Shown in pieces: positions 47,404 to 55,602 of a stretch of 64,000 bases of DNA (positions are counted from its first letter, which is position 1; every line of letters begins with the position of its first letter). The notes beneath the pieces were generated by a model. It was not told where the DNA came from. It did no database searches and saw only the letters and a program-made list of their open reading frames with translations. The stretch spans positions 1 to 64,000 of the forward strand of contig NZ_CANLEA010000016.1 of the NCBI RefSeq assembly GCF_947489565.1. The letters are read 5' to 3'. A program made the translations under genes and the position numbers. The stretch comes from an uncultured Kordia sp. (GTDB lineage Bacteria > Bacteroidota > Bacteroidia > Flavobacteriales > Flavobacteriaceae).

Positions 47404-47976
47404 TTATTTTTCACTTTCGTCAATAGGAATGGCGCTATCATAGATTTCGTGTGCTTCTATAATGCTTAAATCTCTACTGAAATCGATTCCGTTGGTTCCT
47501 TGTACAAACACTCCGTTTTCGCTACTCATTTTGAATTCTCCTTCCGTAAAAATCCATTCACGATCTTGATCCCAAAATAATTGCGGAGCTTCTAATACGT
47601 TTCCATCATGTGTTTTTAACACTACATTTCCTTGTAAATCTACTAATCTTGTGTCAGTATACAAAATGGCATAGTCAGAAGTTACAACACTTTTGTTATT
47701 ATTTTCATCAAAAAACTCGAGTTCGATTCCTTTTGGAAATTCCATGAACGGGAATTTTTGATTGGAGAAATCTCTATTAAAAGGACTTCGTAGGGTAGAT
47801 TTTACTTTTCCAGAATCGGTATATACTAAAAACATATTTTCGGCTTCACCTACAGGAAAACGTTTGTTATAGGAAAGTTTTTGAATTTCGCTATAGTTAT
47901 CCTGACATGAAAAAAGCATTGTCACAATAAATATTGTGACAATGCTTTGCAACATATGTTTTTTATGTAGTTTCAT
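47404..47976 (-). CDS. lptC: LPS export protein LptC
   Basis: A protein of 190 residues with a lipoprotein-like signal ending LFSC (Cys24), followed by an LptC-type beta-jellyroll (MEFPKGIELEFFDENN...TDTRLVDLQGNVVLKTHDGNVLEAPQLFWDQ). LptC passes lipopolysaccharide from the LptBFG complex to LptA. In E. coli LptC has a transmembrane anchor; a lipid anchor is usual in Bacteroidota. It starts 1 bp after the TPR gene stop. Confidence 0.88.
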   Translation of the reverse strand: MKLHKKHMLQSIVTIFIVTMLFSCQDNYSEIQKLSYNKRFPVGEAENMFLVYTDSGKVKSTLRSPFNRDFSNQKFPFMEFPKGIELEFFDENNNKSVVTSDYAILYTDTRLVDLQGNVVLKTHDGNVLEAPQLFWDQDREWIFTEGEFKMSSENGVFVQGTNGIDFSRDLSIIEAHEIYDSAIPIDESEK

Positions 47977-47977
47977 A

Positions 47978-49351
47978 TTATAGGTTTGGAACTCTTACGC
48001 TTCCACCAATCCAGCAGTTTAATGGAATTGACTCTCCACCTTTGTATCCTTTACTAAATACATCTGACTTACTTGGTGCAGATTTCATGTATGAGTTTAC
48101 AGTTCTACTAGCAATGCTTTTTAAAGATGGATCTACTTGTCCAGCTTTTCTAGCCATTTCAGCAGCTTTCCAGTATCCAGCTCTTTTTGAGAACTCGTCA
48201 TTACCACACTGGTTTACACTTGAAGCATATAGTCTTGCAATATTCAAGTATGCGCCACCTAATGATGGATTGTTTTTCACAGCTTCTAGGTAATACTTTC
48301 TAGCTTTTCCTTTTTGACCTCTTTTCTTTGCTTTTGTAGCTACTTTATATAAAAGTCTTGCTTTTTTGATAGGATCAGTCTCCATGCTTAGTGACTGTCT
48401 TAAGTATTCTTCTGCTTTTGCTACATCTCCTTTTCTCTCATAGATTCCAGATAAGTATCTTTTAGAGTTTGCTGATGGCTCTAATGCATCTACAGCTTCT
48501 ACTAATTCTACGAATAATGGATCTTCATCACATCCTTTAGCATCTAATCTTCCCGCAGCTCTTTTTAACCAAAGTGAGTTACTTCTGTTAGCATCAAAGT
48601 TCTTTCTAAATAATGGAATTAACGTTTCACAAGTTGATACTTTTTCTACTAATGATTCCATGTTTCCAGAGAAGATAGCAATTGCTTTGATATTTGTATC
48701 TGCAATTTTTTCTTTTCTTTTTTCTTTTGAAGTCAATTCAGTTCCTGCATCTTTCTTAGCAATTAACTCATTTTTAGTTTTTGCCAATCTTTCACTTTCA
48801 GATTCGAACTTCTCAGTTAATTCTTCAAACTTCTGAATTAAGTCTTCTAACTGCACTCCTTGGTTTCCTGCAGTATACATACCATAGTATAATTCAAAAT
48901 ACTGGTATAATGATTTAGGATTTGTGAAGTTTGCTAAATCTTCTTTAAACGCTTGATCAAATACATCGTACTGACTTTTAACGCTTCCTATTTTATAGTC
49001 AACCATTGCTGTTCCTATTTTACCAAGGATATCTCCTTTTTTAGTTTTTGCAGGAACATTTGCAATTCTGTCTTTATATAATTGAATTAATTCTTCAGCA
49101 GCAGCTTTTTTGTCTGTGCCAGTTTTAATTTTGTTTTTGTAGATTCTTTCTCCATATGCATATAATGCTGAGCTAATTGTAGGACAGTCTTTTCTTAGTT
49201 CATTCAATTGCGTTTCAGCTTCTCCGTAGTTTTTAGCTTTTGCATTTTCAGCGAATAGGGACAACTTCGTCTTACAATCCTGAGCATTTAAAGTTGTGAA
49301 GCTCGTTACCGCAAACAACCCTGCAACCAATAATGTAATAGTCTTCTTCAT
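47978..49351 (-). CDS. Periplasmic tetratricopeptide-repeat protein
   Basis: A protein of 457 residues with a signal peptide ending LNAQ. It is mostly helical, with TPR-like repeats clearest in the C-terminal half (KRYLSGIYERKGDVAKAEEY; ARLLYKVATKAKKRGQKGKA; GGAYLNIARLYA). TPR proteins scaffold protein complexes. It sits between an outer-membrane beta-barrel gene and lptC in a tight cluster, suggesting an envelope-assembly role, though none is proven. Confidence 0.8.
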   Translation of the reverse strand: MKKTITLLVAGLFAVTSFTTLNAQDCKTKLSLFAENAKAKNYGEAETQLNELRKDCPTISSALYAYGERIYKNKIKTGTDKKAAAEELIQLYKDRIANVPAKTKKGDILGKIGTAMVDYKIGSVKSQYDVFDQAFKEDLANFTNPKSLYQYFELYYGMYTAGNQGVQLEDLIQKFEELTEKFESESERLAKTKNELIAKKDAGTELTSKEKRKEKIADTNIKAIAIFSGNMESLVEKVSTCETLIPLFRKNFDANRSNSLWLKRAAGRLDAKGCDEDPLFVELVEAVDALEPSANSKRYLSGIYERKGDVAKAEEYLRQSLSMETDPIKKARLLYKVATKAKKRGQKGKARKYYLEAVKNNPSLGGAYLNIARLYASSVNQCGNDEFSKRAGYWKAAEMARKAGQVDPSLKSIASRTVNSYMKSAPSKSDVFSKGYKGGESIPLNCWIGGSVRVPNL

Positions 49352-49369
49352 TTCTTTAATATTTATCGA

Positions 49370-50683
49370 TTAATTGTATTTTCTTTTTATAAACCATTTA
49401 TCATTTAGTGATAAACTTATGTGGAAGTTTACATAATTCTCTTTGATCAATCCGGAGTTGATTGTTCCTCTTTTTCCGAACTCTACTCCGAGGTTTACAT
49501 TTGATAATGTTCTTCCCATTGGTAGTCCTACTCCAAAAGATATGCCAAAATCGTTTATTGACTCGTTACGCACCATGATTCCTGTGTCTTCATAGCGAAC
49601 TCCAGCTCTATATGTAACTCTTTCCCAGTAACTTGTAAAAGAATTATATTTTGGAATATAAAATCCTCCTGCGGCTATTTTTGAACCGTTTTCATAATTT
49701 ACATTTTCTATCGTCGTCAATCCATTTCCAAAATCACTATTGTTTTGCAATGTATATTCTGCACCTGCAAACCATTTGTTTTTTTCTCCAACTCCTGCTC
49801 CAAAAGCAAGTTTGGTTGGCAATACTAGATCTGTTTTTTGTTTATCTCCTAAATCAACAATATCAACCTGTCCAGGGCTTACAATTTCTCCACCAGCTGC
49901 TGTAATATTTAATGCTGCTAATTCACGAGTGTTCCTTGATGTGATATCTGATTTTGGGGAAAGCGTAAATGAGGTCGTTAAAGATAACTTATCATTAAAC
50001 TTTGTGTTGTAGTACGCGCCAATATTATAGCTTAAACCGCTTAACTTTGATTCGTCTCGCGAACGAGTTCCATAATTTAAGGTTCTAAAGAACAATCCAT
50101 CATCATTTAATTCTCCTAAGAATTCTGTGTTTTGGTTTTCAATAGTTCCAAAGTTATAATTTACTGTTGCTCCGACAGAGAACCCTTTGGTTATTTGATA
50201 TCCTAATGAGATAAATGCTGAATTCAAACCTCCTTCTCCTTCATATTGGGCAAATTTGTAAGGTGCAGAAGCAATTCCTGATTCTCCAATTCCTTCAAAT
50301 CTATATCCTACCGAAGAGAACGGCACCAATCCAAAACCAAGTCCCATTTTGCTTGTAATTGGAAATGCTACTGCTAAATATTCCAACGCAGTAGAAGAAC
50401 CTTTGTCCGTCCCTGCGTCACTTTCTAATCGCAACTGACTATAGCTTGCGCCAAGTGTGTATGTTGTGAATTTCAAGTTTCCGTATGCTGCTGGGTTTTG
50501 TAAATTGATATGAATACTATCTGAATAGATACTCATCCCTGCCATACTTCTATTTTCTGTTGTCCCTTTAAATTTTAAGTCGCCAATTCCGAGAAAAGAA
50601 TACGGGGAAGCTGTTCCTTGCTGTGCAATACTAATTTGGCAGGTAAACAATAAAATTAATAATCCTAAAAACTTTCTAATCAT
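49370..50683 (-). CDS. Outer-membrane beta-barrel protein
   Basis: A protein of 437 residues with a signal peptide ending ISIAQ and alternating beta strands throughout, ending in an aromatic-rich strand. GTASPYSFLGIGDL after the signal is typical of a family of Bacteroidota outer-membrane proteins distantly like FadL/OmpP1. It overlaps coaX by 8 bp. Transport substrate unknown. Confidence 0.8.
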   Translation of the reverse strand: MIRKFLGLLILLFTCQISIAQQGTASPYSFLGIGDLKFKGTTENRSMAGMSIYSDSIHINLQNPAAYGNLKFTTYTLGASYSQLRLESDAGTDKGSSTALEYLAVAFPITSKMGLGFGLVPFSSVGYRFEGIGESGIASAPYKFAQYEGEGGLNSAFISLGYQITKGFSVGATVNYNFGTIENQNTEFLGELNDDGLFFRTLNYGTRSRDESKLSGLSYNIGAYYNTKFNDKLSLTTSFTLSPKSDITSRNTRELAALNITAAGGEIVSPGQVDIVDLGDKQKTDLVLPTKLAFGAGVGEKNKWFAGAEYTLQNNSDFGNGLTTIENVNYENGSKIAAGGFYIPKYNSFTSYWERVTYRAGVRYEDTGIMVRNESINDFGISFGVGLPMGRTLSNVNLGVEFGKRGTINSGLIKENYVNFHISLSLNDKWFIKRKYN

Positions 50684-51413
50684 TATATCTATTATATTCT
50701 AAAACATTATTCAATCCTTGTAACAAGAATTTTGAATTCGCAAATATGGTATTTTTTAACCTTTTAGCCAAGAAATTAGTGTCGCCGCCTGTTAAAATAA
50801 CTGTTAAATCTTTAAATTGTTCTTTATATCGATCAATTATGCCATCAATTTCGGTGATTACTCCTACGCTGACTCCAGAATGAATTGCAGTTTCTGTGCA
50901 GTCGCCAATGTAACTTTCTGGCATTTTGGGTGCTAATAATGGAAGGTTTGCTGTTAATAGATTTAAAGTTTTGTATCGAAGTTGTAGTCCGGGAGAAATT
51001 CCGCCTCCTAAATAAATCTCTTTTTCTGTTTTAAAATCATACGTAATACATGTTCCTGCATCGATAACCAATACATTTTGCTTCGGGTATTGTGTAACGG
51101 CAGCCACGACAAGCGCAATTCTATCGACACCTAAGGTTTCTGGTGTGGCGTAATTGTTTTGAAACGGAACATTGGTTTTGTGTGTTAGTTTATGAACTTC
51201 TATGCTCAATGTTTTTAAAAACTTTTTGGTAGCTTCACTCAACTTTGTCACTGACGAAGTGATCATTTTATCTATCTCGGTATACTCTTGTAAAATTTTT
51301 TCAATTTTTTTTTGAAATAGTTCTTTTTTGAAACTTTCATGCGACAGCATTTTATCTTCCTGAAAAACAGCTACTTTTACGTATGTATTTCCTGCATCTA
51401 CAATTAAATTCAT
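50676..51413 (-). CDS. coaX: Type III pantothenate kinase
   Basis: A protein of 245 residues with the N-terminal phosphate-binding motif DAGNT, the pantothenate-site motif GVDR and a second DAGTCITYD motif, followed by GGGISPGLQLR. It phosphorylates pantothenate in the first step of coenzyme A synthesis. It heads the minus-strand envelope cluster and diverges from tRNA-Phe. Confidence 0.95.
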   Translation of the reverse strand: MNLIVDAGNTYVKVAVFQEDKMLSHESFKKELFQKKIEKILQEYTEIDKMITSSVTKLSEATKKFLKTLSIEVHKLTHKTNVPFQNNYATPETLGVDRIALVVAAVTQYPKQNVLVIDAGTCITYDFKTEKEIYLGGGISPGLQLRYKTLNLLTANLPLLAPKMPESYIGDCTETAIHSGVSVGVITEIDGIIDRYKEQFKDLTVILTGGDTNFLAKRLKNTIFANSKFLLQGLNNVLEYNRYND

Positions 51414-51465
51414 CCTTATGTTTTAGACTTTGCTAATTTAAGAAACGTTTTTTTTGCAAAATAGT

Positions 51466-51495
51466 TTTGTCAAGTTTAAAAAACACTTATATTTG
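51466..51495 (+). promoter_or_regulatory. Promoter of tRNA-Phe
   Basis: TTTG at 51466-51469, an 18-bp spacer and TATATTTG at 51488-51495 fit the Bacteroidota promoter consensus. The tRNA begins 17 bp further on. Confidence 0.8.
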
Positions 51496-51512
51496 CATCC
51501 GCATTTGCGACT

Positions 51513-51588
51513 GGTGCCTTAGCTCAGTTGGTAGAGCAAAGGACTGAAAATCCTTGTGTCCCTGGTTCGATTCCTGGAGGCACCACCA
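51513..51588 (+). tRNA. tRNA-Phe (anticodon GAA), CCA encoded
   Basis: A full cloverleaf can be drawn. The acceptor arm is GGTGCCT/AGGCACC, the D stem GCTC/GAGC and the anticodon stem AAGGA/TCCTT with loop CTGAAAA (anticodon GAA). The T arm is CCTGG-TTCGATT-CCTGG, and the gene ends with A and an encoded CCA. Its own promoter and a perfect palindromic terminator flank it. Confidence 0.97.
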
Positions 51589-51589
51589 G

Positions 51590-51620
51590 AAAAACCCGAT
51601 CAAATTTGATCGGGTTTTTT
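51590..51620. terminator. Palindromic terminator after tRNA-Phe
   Basis: AAAAACCCGATCAAA and TTTGATCGGGTTTTT form a 15-bp perfect stem, followed by an additional T, 1 bp after the tRNA 3' end. Confidence 0.92.
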
Positions 51621-51976
51621 GTTTTGTATTAAATGCCTCTTTTTTATTTATATAAAAACATTCATTTACATTATTTAATATTAATTGCACTTTGCATTCA
51701 ATACATATCCTAAAGTAATAATATTTAAAAGCGCTATTGATTCTTCTTTCTATTAATAGAATGTTAGAATCGTTTTTTACTTACTATTCCTTTCTTCCCT
51801 TTTTTATTTTAAAAAAAATCATTCAAATACGGAAATCCACAATTATTTGAAAAACATCTTACATATATTGCGACAATAAAAAGTAAGTTAAAGATTACTA
51901 TTTAATACGAAATTAAACACTTAGGTATAGAATTATAGCTCCCCAAGCTGACTGTTTTGCAAACAATACGTAATTT
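51621..51976. other. AT-rich gap without recognised features
   Basis: This 356-bp stretch is very AT-rich, with no open frame, clear hairpin or consensus promoter that I can support. A promoter for the following gene should lie in its right half. Confidence 0.5.
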
Positions 51977-52026
51977 ATGAAATATATTTTTAAAACTTTT
52001 TCATCCTTACCGTCACGATCCTATTA
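51977..52026 (+). other. Out-of-frame signal-peptide start of the next gene
   Basis: ATG at 51977 opens MKYIFKTF and then meets a stop at 52046. One extra T in the five-T run at 51997-52001 would join it to the downstream frame and give a signal peptide MKYIFKTFFILTVTILLLA followed by RCQE. The downstream frame has an in-frame stop at 51991 and no ATG before it, which supports a real or sequencing-derived one-base frameshift. Confidence 0.7.
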
Positions 52027-53490
52027 TTGGCTCGATGTCAGGAAATAGATGATCAATATCCTCAAATCCCAAAGGAAGTAGAACTTCATATCAAAATGAT
52101 CAAAGGAGAACATTTAAGAGTTTCTGATACTCATATTTTCCAAAAACTACAAAATATCTCAAGAAACAGTGCAAATCAAAAATCTGAAAATACCAATAAT
52201 GATTTTACTCTTATTCTGGATAATATACAGATCATAACTAAAAATTCATACACACAGTATACTGTTCTCGCCGATCACATAGAATCAGAAGAAAATTTAG
52301 TAAATTATATTTTACTTACTTTTGATAGTGGTGAAGAACTACAATATTTAGTGAAATACCCGAAAGTATTTTCTGAAAACGGTATGGAACTTGATTATCA
52401 ACAAGCGACTATGGAGTATATAGACGGTGATATAATTTTTGATTCTAAATCTGGTATTGGTGGAAATCGCCCATGTCTTGATGGTGTTCAAGAGCTTGTA
52501 GACAGTTATCAAATATATCAATGCACACAATATGTTTGTAGTGATCGTGGTCATGAAATTGGAGACGATAGCTGTTTATGCGGAATATCTGTAGATTGTA
52601 CACCTGCTTATGAAGAATGTGGTTGGGTTACTGTTAATGTTTGGGGCTGCACAGGTGGTGCTAGTTCTGGTTCAGGAAATGATGGAACATCTGGAGGTGG
52701 CTCACAATCTTCCGATGATACTAATAGTGATGAAGAGGAAGAAGAACCTATTGAGACTATTCCTGTTGGGGATTTTAATACAGCATCAGAATGCACTAAA
52801 ATAACAAACTTTTTAGCTCAAAATCCAGATTACAAAAACGTATTATTGTATATGAATAATTATTTACATGACGCAAAGGAACGCTCATATAGTAAATTCC
52901 AAGAAACAGACACCATTACTGAGTCGATAGCTCCATCTTCTAATGCAGCGGTTAGAATGTTACTTTTACCAGGAAAAACTTATGAAGCTTTTGCTCATGT
53001 TCATTATGAAACACCTAATACAACAGCACAAGACACATACTCAATTTTCTCTATGGAAGATTTAGAAGGAATTGCAAAAATTTTAAATGCGAATTTAGCA
53101 ACTGATAACTTTGTAACTTTTCTAGCGTCAGGAAAAGAACAACCAGCTTTTTACGCAATGACTATTACTGATAAAGATAAATTTTTAAAGTTCTTTCACT
53201 ATAAATTAAATGAAAACAATATTCCATTAACTCAAGAAGAAATAAATAAATTTATAGACTCTAAAAAGTTATATCAAAAACTTAAAGATGAATATTACGA
53301 CGCAGATGATGCAGTGATAAAAAAAGACAACACTGATAATACAGCGGTATTGGAAGCTTTTTTAAAAATGTTTAATGAAGCTGATATAGGAGCTTCAGTT
53401 TTTAAATCAGACTCTAGCTATAGTAATTTTACAAACGTAACATATGACCCAACAACACAAAATGGGATTAAAGAAACACCATGTAATTAA
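52027..53490 (+). CDS. Cys-rich secreted protein with JAMM-like HxH...SxxD pattern; start frameshifted
   Basis: The open frame from TTG at 52027 gives 487 residues, but the true start is probably ATG 51977 (see preceding entry). Residues 150-208 hold eight cysteines. Residues 210-245 form a low-complexity linker of Gly/Ser and then Asp/Glu. The C-terminal domain contains AHVHYETP and YSIFSMEDL, that is His324, His326, Ser342 and Asp345, an arrangement like the JAMM/MPN metalloprotease signature, although no upstream Glu can be assigned. A lipoprotein-type signal is likely, but Arg before the Cys is atypical. It lies 11 bp before the CIGC protein gene. Peptide or isopeptide hydrolysis is a hypothesis; I recognise no named family. 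Confidence 0.6.
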   Translation: MARCQEIDDQYPQIPKEVELHIKMIKGEHLRVSDTHIFQKLQNISRNSANQKSENTNNDFTLILDNIQIITKNSYTQYTVLADHIESEENLVNYILLTFDSGEELQYLVKYPKVFSENGMELDYQQATMEYIDGDIIFDSKSGIGGNRPCLDGVQELVDSYQIYQCTQYVCSDRGHEIGDDSCLCGISVDCTPAYEECGWVTVNVWGCTGGASSGSGNDGTSGGGSQSSDDTNSDEEEEEPIETIPVGDFNTASECTKITNFLAQNPDYKNVLLYMNNYLHDAKERSYSKFQETDTITESIAPSSNAAVRMLLLPGKTYEAFAHVHYETPNTTAQDTYSIFSMEDLEGIAKILNANLATDNFVTFLASGKEQPAFYAMTITDKDKFLKFFHYKLNENNIPLTQEEINKFIDSKKLYQKLKDEYYDADDAVIKKDNTDNTAVLEAFLKMFNEADIGASVFKSDSSYSNFTNVTYDPTTQNGIKETPCN

Positions 53491-53501
53491 TACGATATAT
53501 C

Positions 53502-54020
53502 ATGAAAAAAATAATTTTAATTATAACTTTAATATTAAACACGAGTTGCATTCTTCTTAGCGCTCAAACTACTGCAACAACCAATATTAATACTCCGTTT
53601 GTTGGCACATGGCAGTGGCAAAATGGCAATCAAACTTTTCAAGTTGAACTTTTTTTGAATGAAAATGGCAGAATAAGAGGTCATTTTACAATGCTAGAAA
53701 CAAATTCGAATGGACTACAAATCATAGTATATAAATCTAATAGAGATATAGGTTTTGGTCATACTTTTGGATCTGTAATATACGGTAGTAGCGATGGAAC
53801 AATTTTATACGCAGGAATTGATGATAATACTGTGCCTAACCCAAATAATTACCCAGGACTTTCTGGAAAACTAAAAATGGAGATAATTACTACAGGAAAC
53901 TGCATTGGATGTTCTACTACTGCTACGTGGAAAGTAAAAGAACAGCAAGAAGGTCGCTTTGAAGGAGATAATAGGACATTAAACATTCCAACTGATATAA
54001 TCCTTACTAAAGTAAACTAA
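53502..54020 (+). CDS. Small secreted CIGC-motif protein, paralogue 1
   Basis: A protein of 172 residues with a signal peptide ending LLSAQ. The mature part begins INTPFVGTWQWQNGNQTF and has a beta-rich body, a conserved NCIGCSTTATWKV segment and the ending LNIPTDIILTKVN. It resembles the small secreted GTW-type families of Flavobacteria (possibly DUF6705-like; not certain). The function is unknown. It starts 11 bp after the Cys-rich gene and is paralogous to the next gene. Confidence 0.65.
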   Translation: MKKIILIITLILNTSCILLSAQTTATTNINTPFVGTWQWQNGNQTFQVELFLNENGRIRGHFTMLETNSNGLQIIVYKSNRDIGFGHTFGSVIYGSSDGTILYAGIDDNTVPNPNNYPGLSGKLKMEIITTGNCIGCSTTATWKVKEQQEGRFEGDNRTLNIPTDIILTKVN

Positions 54021-54108
54021 CTGTTTACTCAACGAATAGGAACATTCACGCAATGATATTTTTTGACTTGTTGTTTTTCTTTTAGATTTATCTATACACA
54101 TATAAACA

Positions 54109-54639
54109 ATGAAAAAGTTAATTCTAATAATTATAGCACTTACCTTATCGACAGTTCTTACTTCTATAAAAGCGCAAACAACCGCTCCCACTCAAAGCAT
54201 CAATACACCGTTTCTAGGTACATGGGAATGGCAAAATGAGAATAGAATTTTTCGTGTTTTTCTATTCGCTCAGAATCAAACAATTAAAGGTCATTTCGAA
54301 ATGGTTCAGATCAATAATGGCTCAGAAACTATTATCTACAAATCCAACAAACCATATAATTCACAAACACCTCAATCTTGGCATCCAGTAATTTCTGGCG
54401 GACATGATGGAAAAGATTTTGACGGTCGCATCATGGATAATTCTTTGGATTATGAAGCTCCTGAATGGGATGGATATACTTTGTGGCATGCCCAATTACG
54501 CATGAAAATTCTACAAACAGCAAATTGTATTGGTTGCGCAACGACTGCCTCATGGAAAGTCGCTTATTTTGATTTAACGCCTAACAATAAACTACCATTG
54601 AATATTCCAACAGATATCATTTTAACGAAAGTTCAATAA
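54109..54639 (+). CDS. Small secreted CIGC-motif protein, paralogue 2
   Basis: A protein of 176 residues with a signal peptide ending IKAQ. It shares INTPFLGTWEWQNENRIF, NCIGCATTASWKV and LNIPTDIILTKV with its neighbour, while the middle has diverged. The pair most likely arose by tandem duplication. The two conserved Cys in CIGC could form a disulfide or redox site. The gene is followed by a hairpin terminator. Confidence 0.65.
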   Translation: MKKLILIIIALTLSTVLTSIKAQTTAPTQSINTPFLGTWEWQNENRIFRVFLFAQNQTIKGHFEMVQINNGSETIIYKSNKPYNSQTPQSWHPVISGGHDGKDFDGRIMDNSLDYEAPEWDGYTLWHAQLRMKILQTANCIGCATTASWKVAYFDLTPNNKLPLNIPTDIILTKVQ

Positions 54640-54680
54640 AGCAACACTAAATAAAGATTAATAAAACTTTTATACAATAC

Positions 54681-54710
54681 AAAGATCCATCAAATATTTG
54701 ATAGATCTTT
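54681..54710. terminator. Hairpin terminator between convergent genes
   Basis: AAAGATCCATCAAAT pairs with ATTTGATAGATCTTT with a single mismatch and no extra loop bases. It lies 42 bp after the CIGC gene and 55 bp before the convergent T9SS gene. Confidence 0.75.
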
Positions 54711-54764
54711 GTATTCTTGATGTCAACAATTTCAATATTGTCAACTATTTTTTTTTGACTTGTA

Positions 54765-55580
54765 TTATTCCTTAATCAACTTTACAGTTTTTGATCCTGC
54801 TGCTGCAGTGATTTTTGCAAAGTAAATTCCTGTTTGTAAACTAGACATATCAATTGTAGTCAAGTTTGACACTTGGTTTAATACACGTTGTCCGTTGATA
54901 TTAGTTACCTCAATAGCTTCAACATCTGAAACTCCTGTAATAGTAGCTACATTTTTCACTGGGTTAGGAAATACGTTTACTCCTGTTAATTCAACTTCTT
55001 CTGTACTTAATGTCATAAAGTCAAAACCTGATCCTGTTACAGCTGATGCATTTGGATCTACAACATTTACGAATTGAGCCATTCCATTATCAACCATATC
55101 AGCTTGCATAAATGACTTTAAAGGCGTTACTGTATTTGCTAATGCAGAATTGTTTTCTAATATGTACATTATTCCTGATGTTGGAGCTCCATTAACAGTA
55201 AATGTATATACAATAGAATTTGTTCCTGCTGAAGGTGGAGTTAATGATGCTGGACTACCTAAAGTTTCCGTAACTAAGTATCCATCTAAAGTAGGTTGTG
55301 CAACATTAGTTCCATCAAAGAAAGTAGCACTTGCTGCATTTCCTAAAGAAGTTGCTGATCCAGTATCAATTGTTACTCCATCTGGTAAAATAATTGTAAA
55401 CCCGTAACTCTGTACAGATGTTGCAAAGTTGTTTGAACTTGCATTAGGTACTGCTGAAACAGAAAAGCTATAACCATTGTTGTGCTCTAATGTGTAGGTA
55501 TAGCCATCTTGCGCGTTTGCTTTGTTTCCAAATAATGCAAAGGTTGCGCATAATAGTAAAATTAAAGTAGTTTTTTTCAT
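54765..55580 (-). CDS. T9SS-exported beta-sandwich protein
   Basis: The preferred start at 55580 gives 271 residues with a signal peptide ending ANAQ; the frame extends upstream to 55745, but the added 55 residues overlap the neighbouring gene and precede the signal. The middle (about 22-185) is beta-rich, with strands such as YGFTIILPDGVTI and NSIVYTFTVNG, somewhat like cohesin-type or surface beta-sandwich domains (tentative). The C-terminus is a type A T9SS sorting domain (VFPNPVKNVATI...GIYFAKI...KTVKLIKE). It starts 22 bp after the gene for a protein with dockerin-like segments and is probably co-transcribed with it. Confidence 0.75.
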   Translation of the reverse strand: MKKTTLILLLCATFALFGNKANAQDGYTYTLEHNNGYSFSVSAVPNASSNNFATSVQSYGFTIILPDGVTIDTGSATSLGNAASATFFDGTNVAQPTLDGYLVTETLGSPASLTPPSAGTNSIVYTFTVNGAPTSGIMYILENNSALANTVTPLKSFMQADMVDNGMAQFVNVVDPNASAVTGSGFDFMTLSTEEVELTGVNVFPNPVKNVATITGVSDVEAIEVTNINGQRVLNQVSNLTTIDMSSLQTGIYFAKITAAAGSKTVKLIKE

Positions 55581-55602
55581 TTCGATTTGTTTAGGTATTG
55601 TT

